Shown here: piece by piece, positions 48,514 to 57,659 of the stretch
How the letters are laid out: each line of letters opens with the position of its first letter
How positions within the stretch are numbered: the first letter of the stretch is position 1
Assembly: GCF_025770735.1 (NCBI RefSeq)
Contig: NZ_JAODPB010000003.1
Coordinates: 248,001 to 312,000, forward strand
DNA length: 64,000 nt
Origin: Shouchella tritolerans
GTDB taxonomy: Bacteria > Bacillota > Bacilli > Bacillales > Bacillaceae_D
Direction: 5' to 3'
Position numbers and translations under genes: made by a program
The notes under the pieces: generated by a model
What the model saw: the letters and a program-made list of their open reading frames with translations, nothing else
The model's database searches: none
Told to the model about the DNA's origin: nothing

Positions 48514-48545
48514 AAAAAACCGGACAATTTCCGTCCGGTTTTTTT
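48514..48545. terminator. Terminator between pdxT and the sigma-54 regulator
   Basis: AAAAAACCGGAC and GTCCGGTTTTTTT form a perfect stem with a 7-base loop. The A and T runs make it bidirectional for the convergent genes. Confidence 0.88.
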
Positions 48546-48560
48546 CCGTTCTCCCTACAA

Positions 48561-49915
48561 TTACAAACGGTATTTCTTCATTTTATTGTATAGCGTCGCC
48601 AAGGAAATGTTTAATCGTTTTGCTGCCTGCTTTTTGCCTTCTAAATGATTCGCACAATTGGCAAGTACGTTTTTAATAAGCTGCCGTTCTGCTTCCTCCA
48701 TGCCTGCTTTTAATGACGCAGGAGGAGTGAACAACATTGGTGTGGCCCTTTGCCCATGGTCCGTTGCCAAATGCGGCGGCAGATGGCTAGCGTGCAAAAC
48801 CGGTTCATCCATCATGCAAAGGGCAAATTGGAGTGCATTCTTTAGTTCGCGCACATTCCCAGGCCAATGATAGTGCTCGAGCCTTTCCAATGCGTCCTCG
48901 CTAATGTTTACTTGCCCAACTGCCTTTGCGTCAGATTGGTTGGCTAGGAGCGTTTTGGCAAGCAAAGGGATATCTTCTTTTCGCTCACGCAACGGCGGAA
49001 TGTGAAGTTGGAACACACATAAACGATAATATAAATCTTCTCGAAACAAACCTTTGCTCACTAAGTCCGTCATGTTTTGGTTGGTCGCAGCGATAATACG
49101 TGTACAAACGCGTTTTTCCTTTAAAGCGCCAAGCCTTCGTATTGTCCCTTCTTGTAAGACGCGTAGCAGTTTGCTTTGTAAGGAAAGGGGGAGTTCGCCG
49201 ATTTCATCAAGGAACAACGTACCGTTGTCAGCCAACTCAAATAAGCCAAGTTTGCCATTTTTTGGGCACCTGTAAAAGCGCCCGTTTCGTAGCCAAACAA
49301 TTCACTTTCCAGCAAGTCTTTTGGAATCGCTGCACAGTTTATTGGTACAAACGGTTGTGAGGCATTTTTCCCTCCTCTATGAATGGCCTGTGCAAAAAGC
49401 TCTTTCCCTGTTCCGCTCTCTCCTGTAATCAGGAATGGAAAAGGAGCGGTTGCTGCTTTGCGGGCAATCGCCGTTACCTCTTTTAACCCTTGATTATACC
49501 CAATGATCGATTCAAAATGATGGGCCGCTTGAAAACTCGCATCTACTTTTTGCTGCAACCATTGAATTTGTTGTTTTTGCTGTTCGATTGTCTTTGTCAA
49601 ATCCAGCACTTCTTGTTTGCCTTTACAGATTGAGACGGCTCCCACCACTTGGCCGCCATCAAAAATAGGCGCCATATCGACTAAGTATTCTCGGCCATTG
49701 ACTTTTCTATATACGCCGACACGTACGTTTTTGTCTTTTAGCGTGGAAACAAGGTGTGCTTCTGGCCTGACTTCTAGAAGAGGCTTGCCAATAATGTCCT
49801 GTGCAAACACGCCCGTGATGCGTGTATATTCGGCATTGATTTTCCTGACAATCCCTTGCTCGTCAATGACAAGTATTCCGTCTTGAATGGCATCAAGAAT
49901 GGCATGTCCATCCAC
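48561..49915 (-). pseudogene. Sigma-54-dependent transcriptional activator (PAS-AAA-Fis), frameshifted
   Basis: Two overlapping minus-strand frames together encode one activator of about 450 residues. The first part has a PAS domain (AILDAIQDGILVIDEQG...), Walker A GESGTGKELFAQAI and the sigma-54 contact loop ELFGYETGAFTGAQK. It then runs out of frame at an A6 tract (49258-49263). One extra A restores NGKLGLFELADNGTLFLDEIGEL (Walker B) and everything through to a Fis-type helix-turn-helix, GKKQAAKRLNISLATLYNKM. The first frame ends at 49121 and the second at 48561. The GTG at 49915 with AAAGGGGG is the likely start. It faces the AtuA operon, whose promoter is sigma-54 type. Real pseudogene, slippage site or sequencing error cannot be separated here. 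Confidence 0.85.
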
Positions 49916-50058
49916 TTGGAAGCCCCCTTTTAAAGCGTTTTCATTTATCATATCAGCCTGTTGCCTAAACTGCCAGTCGTGTTCTTAATTATTAGAATTT
50001 ATTTCTGGCTTTTTAGAAATGGAGCATTTATAGCCTGTAAAGTTAGCGTTTTAACAGT

Positions 50059-50074
50059 TGGCACAATGATTGCA
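50059..50074 (+). promoter_or_regulatory. Sigma-54 (-24/-12) promoter of the AtuA/CitMHS operon
   Basis: TGGCACAATGATTGCA matches the SigL consensus TGGCAC-N5-TTGCW exactly, 41 bases before the first gene. The activator is presumably the divergently transcribed sigma-54 regulator. Confidence 0.88.
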
Positions 50075-50114
50075 TTCAAATAGACATAGCAAAGATGCAG
50101 AAAGTAGGGAGAGT

Positions 50115-51452
50115 ATGAAATCAATACGTATTGGTACTGGCGCTGGCTACGGCGGCGACAGAATTGATGCTGCAGTGGATTTGGTGAAGCGCGGAAATTT
50201 AAATTATCTTGTCCTGGAAGGGCTCGCAGAGCGGACAACGGCTCTTGCCTACTTAGAAAAAATGCTAGACCGTGAAAAAGGCTATGGCCAGTTTTTAGAA
50301 GAACGCATGACAGCTTTATTGCCGTTATGCAAAGACAAAGGGGTAACGGTCATTACGAATTTAGGGGCAGCTAATCCAGAAAGTGCTGCAAAGAAAACGG
50401 CAGAAATTGCTTCTTCTCTCGGTCTTTCAAAGCTGAAAGTCGCGACAGTCATTGGTGCCGATGTGCTTGAACAAGCAAAGCAAGCCGACCCTCCTTTATG
50501 GGAAACGGGCAAGCCTCTATCCACATTCGGTGACGATGTTATTTCCGCTGACGCTTATTTAGGTGTTGACGCGATCTTACCTGCTTTGGCGCAAGGCGCC
50601 GATGTTATTCTAACTGGGCGTGTCGCAGACCCTTCATTATTTTTGGCGCCAATGGTCTATGAGTTTGGCTGGAAGTTTTCAGATTGGCATTTGCTCGGTG
50701 CGGGAACGGTGCTTGCCCACTTGCTAGAGTGCGGCGCCCAAGTAAGTGGCGGTTATTTTGCTGATGGGTGTAAAAAGCAGGTGCCAGAGTTGCATCGACT
50801 CGGAATGCCATTTGCTGATGTTTATGCTGATGGTACTGGCATCATTTCGAAAACGCCAGGAAGCGGTGGAGCGGTGACGCTACAAACATGTAAAGAGCAA
50901 CTATTATATGAAGTAATGGACCCAACTGCCTATATGACGCCCGACGTTACCGCAGATTTTTCGTCTGTATTTTTTAAGGAGGTTGCTGCCAACCAGATTG
51001 CAGTGAACGGGGGAAGCGGCCGTGAGCGACCCGCTCAACTAAAAGCGACAATTGGCGTGAACCAAGGCTACATTGGTGAAGGCATGATTGCCTATGGAGG
51101 CTACGGTGCAGTTGAACGGGCCCATCTCGCTGCTGAAATCGTATTGGCGCGATTAACAAGTGCAGGGTTTGACCAGAAAGAGGTTAAACATGAATTGCTT
51201 GGGGTGAATGGGCTTTTTCAGAATGAGCCGTCGGTTCGCCCATATGAAGTCCTTCTCCGTGTAGCTGCTAGAGCGAGGGACCGTCGGCAAGCTGAACGTG
51301 TTGGTGAGGAAGTGGAAGCATTGTGGCTAAACGGCCCAGGCGGTCCAGGGGGCGTTCGATCACAGGCAAAACGTGTCGTTTCTGCTTATTCGGCATCGAT
51401 TCCACGAAACATGGTTAAGACAAATGTGTTCGTAACGGAGGTAATGGCATGA
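50115..51452 (+). CDS. AtuA/DUF1446 family protein
   Basis: A 445-residue cytoplasmic protein of the DUF1446 (AtuA) family. It has the N-terminal IRIGTGAGYGGDRIDAAVDL, then LNYLVLEGLAERT, LTGRVADPSLFLAP and VNGLFQNEPSVRP. AtuA was named from acyclic terpene utilisation in Pseudomonas, but its reaction is not settled. The C-terminal domain found fused in some homologues is here encoded separately by the next gene. The ATG at 50115 follows GGGAGAG. Under sigma-54 control, with a CitMHS-type transporter, it is probably a degradative enzyme for a hydroxy- or branched acid. That role is inference. Confidence 0.82.
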   Translation: MKSIRIGTGAGYGGDRIDAAVDLVKRGNLNYLVLEGLAERTTALAYLEKMLDREKGYGQFLEERMTALLPLCKDKGVTVITNLGAANPESAAKKTAEIASSLGLSKLKVATVIGADVLEQAKQADPPLWETGKPLSTFGDDVISADAYLGVDAILPALAQGADVILTGRVADPSLFLAPMVYEFGWKFSDWHLLGAGTVLAHLLECGAQVSGGYFADGCKKQVPELHRLGMPFADVYADGTGIISKTPGSGGAVTLQTCKEQLLYEVMDPTAYMTPDVTADFSSVFFKEVAANQIAVNGGSGRERPAQLKATIGVNQGYIGEGMIAYGGYGAVERAHLAAEIVLARLTSAGFDQKEVKHELLGVNGLFQNEPSVRPYEVLLRVAARARDRRQAERVGEEVEALWLNGPGGPGGVRSQAKRVVSAYSASIPRNMVKTNVFVTEVMA

Positions 51453-51760
51453 CTACACCTTTATATAAAGTTGCCCATGCCCGGGCAGGCGACAAAGGCG
51501 AACAGACAACGATCAGCCTATTTCTATACGATGAACGATTTTACGAAAGTGTGAGACAACAAATAACGGCAGCAGCGGTGAAACAACATTTTTGCCGACT
51601 AGCCTCTGGCAGTGTTGACCGTTATGAGCTTCCTCAATTGGCCGCCCTTCATTTTGTCCTTCATGGCACTCGTCCAGGCGGCGTAGCGGCTGCCCTTGAT
51701 TTTGATGTACATGGAAAATCACTCTCTTGGCATCTTCTTGAAATGGAAGTTTGGTTATAA
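51449..51760 (+). CDS. AtuA C-terminal domain-like small protein
   Basis: A 103-residue protein starting inside the last codon of the AtuA gene (ATGA). KVAHARAGDKGEQTTISLF and LHFVLHGTRPGGVAAAL match the small domain that is C-terminal in longer AtuA proteins. It is presumably a partner subunit of the AtuA protein. No catalytic residues can be assigned. Confidence 0.75.
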   Translation: MTTPLYKVAHARAGDKGEQTTISLFLYDERFYESVRQQITAAAVKQHFCRLASGSVDRYELPQLAALHFVLHGTRPGGVAAALDFDVHGKSLSWHLLEMEVWL

Positions 51761-51791
51761 ACGAGCGGGTAGCGCTAATGCTCATTTATTT

Positions 51792-51805
51792 TGAAAGCGC
51801 TTAAA
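51792..51805 (+). promoter_or_regulatory. cre-like site before the CitMHS gene
   Basis: TGAAAGCGCTTAAA matches the cre consensus except for one C, 17 bases before the TTG start. It may add carbon catabolite control to the transporter gene inside the sigma-54 operon. Confidence 0.45.
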
Positions 51806-51821
51806 TTAGGAGGGGTTTCAT

Positions 51822-53117
51822 TTGCTGGCATTACTTGGTTTTTTGACGATCGTGGTGTTTTTATATTCAATTGTTTCGAAAAGGTTATCGGTTATTGTTG
51901 CACTCGTGTTAATTCCAATCGTTTTTGGCATCATTGGTGGGTTTGGCCTTGAGCTAGGCGAGCACATGCTGGAAGGCGTTCAGCTTGTAGCCCCAACTGG
52001 CGTTATGTTAGGTTTTGCAATCCTTTATTTCGGTGTCATGAACAATGCGGGGATGTTTGATCCGATTCTTGCGCAGATTTTAAAAGCAGTAAAAGGCGAT
52101 CCCTTAAAAGTAGTAGTCGGTACACTGATATTTGCTATGCTTGCCCAACTTGATGGCTCGGGAGCATCAACATTTTTGATTGTCATTCCAGCCTTGTTGC
52201 CTCTTTATGATCGGCTCGGTATGAGCAGGATCGTCTTGGCAGGAATTGTTGGCCTTGGCGCTGGATTCATGAATATTATGCCGTGGGGAGGGCCGACTGC
52301 CCGCGCCGGCAGTGCGCTTGGCATTGATCCTGGCGAGATATTTATCCCACTATTGCCTTCAATGGTGGTGGGATTCCTATGGCTTTTATTCGTCGCTTAC
52401 TGGATTGGAAAAAAAGAGCGAAAACGCCTTGGTGTCCAATCAATCGAATATTCAATGAGCAGTGATCAAACAGAAGAGCAATTGAAAATGAAACGCCCGA
52501 AGCTGTTTATTCCCAATGTGCTGTTGACCGCCTTGACGTTAACGACATTAGTTATGCAATGGTTGCCGCTGCCTGTTGTCTTTATTATTGCCTTTGTGCT
52601 TGGGCTGCTAATAAATTATCCGAATCCAAAAGAGCAAATGCAACAAATCCAGCTGCAAGCGTCAGGAATGGTGCCAGTGTTATCGATTATTTTTGCAGCT
52701 GGAATTTTCACAGGTATCCTTACAGGAACAGGGATGATCGAGGCAATGGCGGTAGCGCTCGTCAACCTTGTGCCGGAACAAATTGGTGGTTCGCTGCCAA
52801 TTGTCGTTGCCATTGCCAGCATGCCCCTTAGCCTCGTTTTTAATCCTGATGCCTATTATTATGGCGTCATGCCGATTCTTGCCCAATCGGCAGAAATGTA
52901 TGGCGTGCCTGGAATTGAAATTGCTCAAGCGTCCGTACTTGGACAAATGACAGTCGGCTTCCCCCTCAGTCCGCTGACGGCGTCAACGTTTTTGTTGATT
53001 GGCCTCGCGCAAGTAGAATTAGGCGACCATCAACGGTTTATGTTCAAATGGGCCTTTTTAACGACACTATGGATGGCAATATTTGCTTTGCTTACTGGTG
53101 TGCTATCTGGTTGGTGA
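51822..53117 (+). CDS. CitMHS-family carboxylate transporter
   Basis: A 431-residue membrane protein with about 12 hydrophobic segments. LAQLDGSGASTFLIVIPALLP near residue 107 and GFMNIMPWGGPTARA near residue 145 are hallmarks of CitMHS (citrate-metal:proton symporters such as CitM/CitH). Another conserved piece is FNPDAYYYGVMP near residue 340. It starts with TTG after AGGAGGGG. It imports a di- or tricarboxylate-like acid, presumably the substrate of the AtuA proteins. Confidence 0.85.
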   Translation: MLALLGFLTIVVFLYSIVSKRLSVIVALVLIPIVFGIIGGFGLELGEHMLEGVQLVAPTGVMLGFAILYFGVMNNAGMFDPILAQILKAVKGDPLKVVVGTLIFAMLAQLDGSGASTFLIVIPALLPLYDRLGMSRIVLAGIVGLGAGFMNIMPWGGPTARAGSALGIDPGEIFIPLLPSMVVGFLWLLFVAYWIGKKERKRLGVQSIEYSMSSDQTEEQLKMKRPKLFIPNVLLTALTLTTLVMQWLPLPVVFIIAFVLGLLINYPNPKEQMQQIQLQASGMVPVLSIIFAAGIFTGILTGTGMIEAMAVALVNLVPEQIGGSLPIVVAIASMPLSLVFNPDAYYYGVMPILAQSAEMYGVPGIEIAQASVLGQMTVGFPLSPLTASTFLLIGLAQVELGDHQRFMFKWAFLTTLWMAIFALLTGVLSGW

Positions 53118-53322
53118 TAAAGCCAAAACAGGTTATTGAGAAATTCAGTTTTCCTCTTAAACATTTCGATCGTTGATTTTGGATGAATCGAATAGGCTGT
53201 TTATAAACCGTGTTTGCGCGGAAGGGAAACGTGCCCCCCCATTTGAAACGGCAATACGGGGTTGCGTTCCATGCTTCATCCCTGTCACTTTTTAACCGAT
53301 ACAAAAAGGGGGAGGGATGTGC

Positions 53323-55053
53323 ATGAAAAGATTTAGGAATAGAATCTTAGTTAAGTTAACAGCGTTGCTTGTAGCATGCGTGTTAATGACAAGTTTAGTA
53401 ATTGGCGCTACTACGTATACGTTAGCGAAAAATCAGCTGATTGACGCCGGCATGCTTGATATGAAACATACTGTTGATGCAGCGCTGCCTCTATTAACCG
53501 CCATACAAGAGGATATCGAAAATGGCACGATGTCGCTAGAAGAAGGGCAGGAACGGGCACGTTTGCTAATTTCTGGACCTAAAACAGAAAACGGATATGA
53601 GCATTCCAAATCGCTGTTTTCTTATAAATCAGATGGATATATGGTAGCGTATACAGATGATTACGCAACCCAACTTCACCCCACTAATGAGATCGGCGAA
53701 ATTCCGGAAGACACGACAAATCGGGAACATTTTGTCGAAAGTGCTAGAAAGGAACATGTAGAAGATCGGTTTACGTTTTATAATCGCGTCGAAGACGGTG
53801 CACAAATCAAAAAAATCAGCTACATGACATACTTCGAACCATGGGGCTGGCATATTGGTATGACGGCAACTGAAAGCGAATTTTATAGTGACATTCAAGA
53901 GCTTGGCTATTATATAACGGCATTAACAGCCGTCGTCTCCATTGCTGCATTGCTTGTCGCTTATTTGCTTATCCGCAAAAGAGTGCAAACGCTGGAAACA
54001 GTGGCGACTGCGGCAGCTGCAATTGCCGACGGTGACATTTCTTATTCAAATTTGCCAGAGTCCAATGACGAGATTGGCCGGCTAGGTCGGTCATTCAATA
54101 AAATGACGACCCAGTTGAGAAAATTGGTTGCTGATTTGCAGCAATCTGGCATCAATGTCCTCGACCGGGCCTCGGATTTGTCAGCAGTAGCAGAAGAGAC
54201 ATCAGCGACTGCCCAGGAGATGCTTTTAGCTGTTAATGAAATCGGATCAGGTACGCAAGATCAAGCCATCCAACTGGAAAAAACGAATGAGCAAGTCGGG
54301 GAATTGAACCAGTCGATTCAATCAATCAACGAGCAAAAGCAAAAAGTGGTTGAAACATCGGTTGAGTCTTCCATTGCTTCTGTAAAAGGAAGGGAAATGG
54401 TCTCCCATTTGGAACAGTCCCATTCTAATTCCCACCAAGCGTCAGAAGACATTAGCATCGGTATTACAAAATTATATGGAAAAATCCAAGACATTTCTCG
54501 GGTGACGCAAGTGATTAATGGCATCGCCGAGCAGACGAATCTTTTAGCTTTAAACGCAAGCATTGAAGCAGCCCAGGCAGGAGAACATGGCAATGGCTTT
54601 GCCGTCGTTGCTGGAGAAGTGCGCAAGCTTGCGAAACAAGCGAATACACGTACGGCTGAAATAAAAGAGGTGATCTCTGGAATTGAACAAGAGATGGAGC
54701 AAATCATCATGCTAATCGGACAAACGGGCAGTTACTCAGACGAATTAAACGAAGCAGTCAAACAAACAGCAGAAGTATTCACTGGGATCGAAGCTTCTAT
54801 TCAAAAGACGAGCGGCGCGATTTACATCATTGAGAATGAAATAGAAAATATTACAGGCCAAGCGAAAACGATGGCTGTCTCGATAGAACAAGCGTTAAGT
54901 GTAGCAGAAGAGACAGCCGCATCTGTTGAAGAAATCACAGCCTCCTTTGACGAGCAAGGAACAGCCTTAGAAACGATCGCAACTGCGGCCGAAAAACTAA
55001 CAGCTTTAAACCAGCAAATGAATGACGATTTGGCTTACTATAAAACAGAATAA
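53323..55053 (+). CDS. Methyl-accepting chemotaxis protein with single Cache sensor
   Basis: A 576-residue chemoreceptor. TM1 is about residues 8-30. An extracytoplasmic Cache-type sensor extends to about 195 ([20 protein letters not shown], then [16 protein letters not shown]), followed by TM2 near 198-218, HAMP near 220-270 and the signalling hairpin. The hairpin tip is [20 protein letters not shown], followed by [15 protein letters not shown]. Gln/Glu-rich stretches near the ends offer methylation sites. The ATG at 53323 follows AAGGGGGAGGG; an ATG 6 bases earlier overlaps that site. The ligand may be a carboxylate, given the Cache family and the neighbour, but that is a guess. Confidence 0.9.
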   Translation: MKRFRNRILVKLTALLVACVLMTSLVIGATTYTLAKNQLIDAGMLDMKHTVDAALPLLTAIQEDIENGTMSLEEGQERARLLISGPKTENGYEHSKSLFSYKSDGYMVAYTDDYATQLHPTNEIGEIPEDTTNREHFVESARKEHVEDRFTFYNRVEDGAQIKKISYMTYFEPWGWHIGMTATESEFYSDIQELGYYITALTAVVSIAALLVAYLLIRKRVQTLETVATAAAAIADGDISYSNLPESNDEIGRLGRSFNKMTTQLRKLVADLQQSGINVLDRASDLSAVAEETSATAQEMLLAVNEIGSGTQDQAIQLEKTNEQVGELNQSIQSINEQKQKVVETSVESSIASVKGREMVSHLEQSHSNSHQASEDISIGITKLYGKIQDISRVTQVINGIAEQTNLLALNASIEAAQAGEHGNGFAVVAGEVRKLAKQANTRTAEIKEVISGIEQEMEQIIMLIGQTGSYSDELNEAVKQTAEVFTGIEASIQKTSGAIYIIENEIENITGQAKTMAVSIEQALSVAEETAASVEEITASFDEQGTALETIATAAEKLTALNQQMNDDLAYYKTE

Positions 55054-55081
55054 TATTTCTATGGGCTTTTTAAAACGACTT

Positions 55082-55115
55082 AAAGAAAGGCGGATACGTT
55101 GGCCTTTCTTTTTTT
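55082..55115 (+). terminator. Terminator after the chemoreceptor gene
   Basis: AAAGAAAGGC and GCCTTTCTTT flank a 10-base loop, followed by a run of Ts. Confidence 0.85.
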
Positions 55116-55244
55116 ATGGTAGAAAAGCGCTTATCAATCATTTCGATCGAAAAAACGTAAACTTTTAGCTGCAGAACAGATATTTCCCATGGTGTTCTTC
55201 AAAAATAAGTCGATGAATCGTAGACAAAGGCGGTCGTTATAGAC

Positions 55245-55493
55245 GTGTTCCGAGGCTTATGCGTTCATTGCGGATATACAGGGAATTTTCACTACCAATA
55301 CGGGGGAAATGCAAAAAAACCTGAGCGCTTCTTAGATAATCTAAGGTGGAGATGGGATTACGAAGAGGAATGGAATGAGATTCAAGAAGATGAGAGCATG
55401 ATTTTTTATGGGGCAAAAGAAATGGCGCAAAATGAATTTGTTGTAATAGGATATAAAGTTTCTACAAAACAAGCCCCCACAGGTTTGTTTTAA
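55245..55493 (+). pseudogene. Fragment of a third immunity-type lipoprotein gene
   Basis: From about base 55271 the frame is close to residues 113-184 of the intact lipoprotein at 56774 (GYTGNF-YQYGG, KKPER-LDNLRWRW, QEDES-IFY). It lacks the signal peptide, the N-terminal half and the C-terminal end, where it diverges after KQAP and stops. It is a gene remnant left by duplication or recombination. An 82-residue frame remains open, but no ribosome site supports expression. Confidence 0.7.
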
Positions 55494-55531
55494 TAAAATT
55501 TGATCCTTTGAAAGGTGGAAGAAATAATAGG

Positions 55532-56086
55532 ATGGACATGTCTGCTATCCCATTTAATTTAGAGGTTTATTTTGATGAAAATTTACGAGAAATTCCTGTG
55601 TCAAAAGCTGAAATGATGAAAGGCATCGAATTTCTAAAAAAACAAATACCAATATTCCAGAACGATAAAAGGGAAGTAGCAAAAATCTATGGATTAATTG
55701 GCGTTTATTTGCGGATTGTTGAAGAATTGGAAGAAAGTATAAAGTATCTAAAGTTAGCGATTCAAGCATATGAAAGGACAAATAATGACAATCGCTTGTT
55801 TGTTAATAAACTACGTTTGGCTCACACATATCAATGACAGAAAGACTTTCATACGTCTAATCAAATGTTTAAGAAACTCATGGAAGAAGCCGAAATATGT
55901 GACGAATGTCGGGGTATACTAGATTTTGTTTATCAACATTATGTCAAAAATTTATTTGACCAAGAAAATTACGATCTAGCTATAAGTTATTTTCACAAAG
56001 CCTTAAATTTGAGAATCCAGAAGGGGCAGAAAGACTTAACAGAATCAACCGAATACACCATTCATATTTGTAAGGAAAAATTGTGA
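55532..56086 (+). pseudogene. TPR-like helical protein gene interrupted by one in-frame TGA
   Basis: One continuous frame runs from the ATG at 55532 to the stop at 56086, broken only by TGA at 55835-55837. The first part (about 100 residues) has helical repeats, VYLRIVEELEESIKYLKLAI and QAYERTNNDNRL. After the stop come FKKLMEEAEICDECRGILDF and YDLAISYFHKALNLRIQKGQ, typical tetratricopeptide repeats. If TGA replaced TGG, the product would be about 184 residues. Similar TPR proteins occur near polymorphic toxins in Bacillus, so a link with the neighbouring island is possible. No specific function can be given. Confidence 0.6.
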
Positions 56087-56193
56087 CTCACACGGCCAAA
56101 AACACAACAAATAGACATACAGTGCAATGAGAATGAGGCATCTTACTACGTTTCCTATCGATTATATAGAGTGTTGATTTTTTTGGAGATGCG

Positions 56194-56589
56194 TTAATTG
56201 AATAGGGATTGAACTTTTAAAGCAACTTTACTGGGTCTAACATCAATCAATGATAAACTTTCTATATCTACCCACATTGGCAAGTACGTTCCGCTATCTT
56301 TATTTTTGTCTATGTATTCATCCCCTTGTCCAGTTCCTAAAGTTCCAGAAATAATTTCAGACAGAAAAAAATATTGAGTTCCGTTGAATTCAATTTTTGA
56401 AATGCACTCATTAATTTTTACGTCGACTCCTAATTCCTCTAATGCTTCTCTTTTGGCACCGGCTTCTGGTGTTTCACCTTGCTCTATTCCACCACCAGGG
56501 AAAACATAATACATAGCATCATCTCTAATTCTTTGAATTAAAACGACTTTCTCATCTTTTATTATGACCACCGAACTTCTATCTCTCAT
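56194..56589 (-). CDS. NUDIX hydrolase
   Basis: A 131-residue NUDIX protein. The Nudix box is complete: GGGIEQGETPEAGAKREALE followed by ELGV, with the metal-binding Glu residues in place. It would hydrolyse a nucleoside diphosphate-linked compound or oxidised nucleotide; the substrate is unknown. The frame opens at 56616, but AGGGGG points to the ATG at 56589. It is opposite in strand to its neighbours and splits the lipoprotein paralogues, so it was probably inserted or trapped during duplication. Confidence 0.85.
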   Translation of the reverse strand: MRDRSSVVIIKDEKVVLIQRIRDDAMYYVFPGGGIEQGETPEAGAKREALEELGVDVKINECISKIEFNGTQYFFLSEIISGTLGTGQGDEYIDKNKDSGTYLPMWVDIESLSLIDVRPSKVALKVQSLFN

Positions 56590-56773
56590 AGACAATTTCC
56601 CCCTGTTGTTCATCATTCGGAAAATTCCGGTGAAAAAAGTTTAACACAGTTGATTTCCATTGAGAACATCCAGCTAGTTCAAACCTCACAAGTCTTATAT
56701 CAGTGTCATTATTTTCATATTTATGTTAAGAATGATGAAAAAACGGGTAGTGAGGCCTAAGGAGTCGAGCAGA

Positions 56774-57478
56774 ATGGACAAAAGCAAGGCATTGCTGGCA
56801 GTTGTCATTGCCATGATGTTAGGAGGATGTGGCCAAATAGGTAGCTCACCAGAAGAAGAACAGGAAAAAACACCAGCGGAAATGGACCCGGCAGACTTGC
56901 CGCAAATGGATGCGTTTCAAAATGAGTATTCCCGAGAAATGATGGTGTCGCCCGAGCCAGTAGCGGACGGGTATTATTTAATGCGCTCAAAAATTGGCGC
57001 CTTTACGATTTGGTTTCCAGAAGAGGCCGTGTTTATGGACAATGTTTCTGGTGTTGATGGAGACCATTATGAAAAGCTTAGAATTTCCTATGAAAATAAA
57101 AATGAAAATCGGGGATATACAGGAAATTTTCAATATCAATATGGGGGAAATGTAAAAAAACCTGAACGCATTTTAGATAATTTAAGGTGGAGGTGGAATT
57201 ACGAAGAGGAATGGAATGAGATTCAAGAAGATGAGAGCACGATATTTTACGAGGCAAAAGAAATGTCTCAAAATGAATATGTTGTAATAGGATATAAAGT
57301 TTCTACAAAACAAGCCCCCCAGATCATAGAATTTGTGTACGATGTAAGCTGCGTAAACAAACAAGATAAAGGATGTGAGATTCATTTAGAAAAGGAAAAA
57401 GAGTTTGCTCTTGAGTGGGTGAAGTCGATTCAGTTTTCAGGTACTCGTGGCGACGGAGGCGAGACGAATGGCGAATGA
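56774..57478 (+). CDS. Lipoprotein, candidate immunity protein, copy 1
   Basis: A 234-residue lipoprotein. The signal peptide ends at the lipobox MLGGC (Cys19), followed by an acidic, Pro-containing linker. The exposed domain contains MRSKIGAFTIWFPEEAV, DNLRWRWNYEEEWNEI and two cysteines near the end (SCV...GCE). The family is not recognised. The ATG at 56774 follows AAGGAG; an open frame upstream lacks a ribosome site. It is about 90 percent alike to copy 2 over the first 100 residues and then diverges. Right after its stop lies a 17-codon remnant of the lipase-like gene's start. Membrane-anchored immunity against the adjacent lipase-like protein is inferred from layout. Confidence 0.7.
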   Translation: MDKSKALLAVVIAMMLGGCGQIGSSPEEEQEKTPAEMDPADLPQMDAFQNEYSREMMVSPEPVADGYYLMRSKIGAFTIWFPEEAVFMDNVSGVDGDHYEKLRISYENKNENRGYTGNFQYQYGGNVKKPERILDNLRWRWNYEEEWNEIQEDESTIFYEAKEMSQNEYVVIGYKVSTKQAPQIIEFVYDVSCVNKQDKGCEIHLEKEKEFALEWVKSIQFSGTRGDGGETNGE

Positions 57479-57520
57479 CGAACTATTAATAAAAGACAAC
57501 CAACAAGAGAGCAGAGTCTA
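57467..57520 (+). pseudogene. Remnant of a lipase-like gene start (17 codons)
   Basis: GGAGG then ATG at 57467 gives MANDELLIKDNQQESRV and a TAG. The first ten residues are identical to the start of the intact lipase-like protein at 58363. It is the stump of a second effector gene that followed lipoprotein copy 1. The region 57521-57659 then repeats the promoter-side sequence found before copy 1. Confidence 0.7.
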
Positions 57521-57659
57521 GAAGCATTTCCCCTTTTCTAAGTGCTTTCAAGTAACAACTCTAGGTCTAACCTCACAAGGCTTATGTCAGTGTCATTATT
57601 TTCATATTTATGTTAAGAATGATAAAAAAGCGGTAGTGAGGCCTAAGGAGTCGAGCAGA

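Noticed and set aside
53281-53322. SigD (flagellar) promoter before the chemoreceptor gene
   Set aside because: An ACCGATAC resembles the SigD -10, but no TAAA -35 is found at the right distance.
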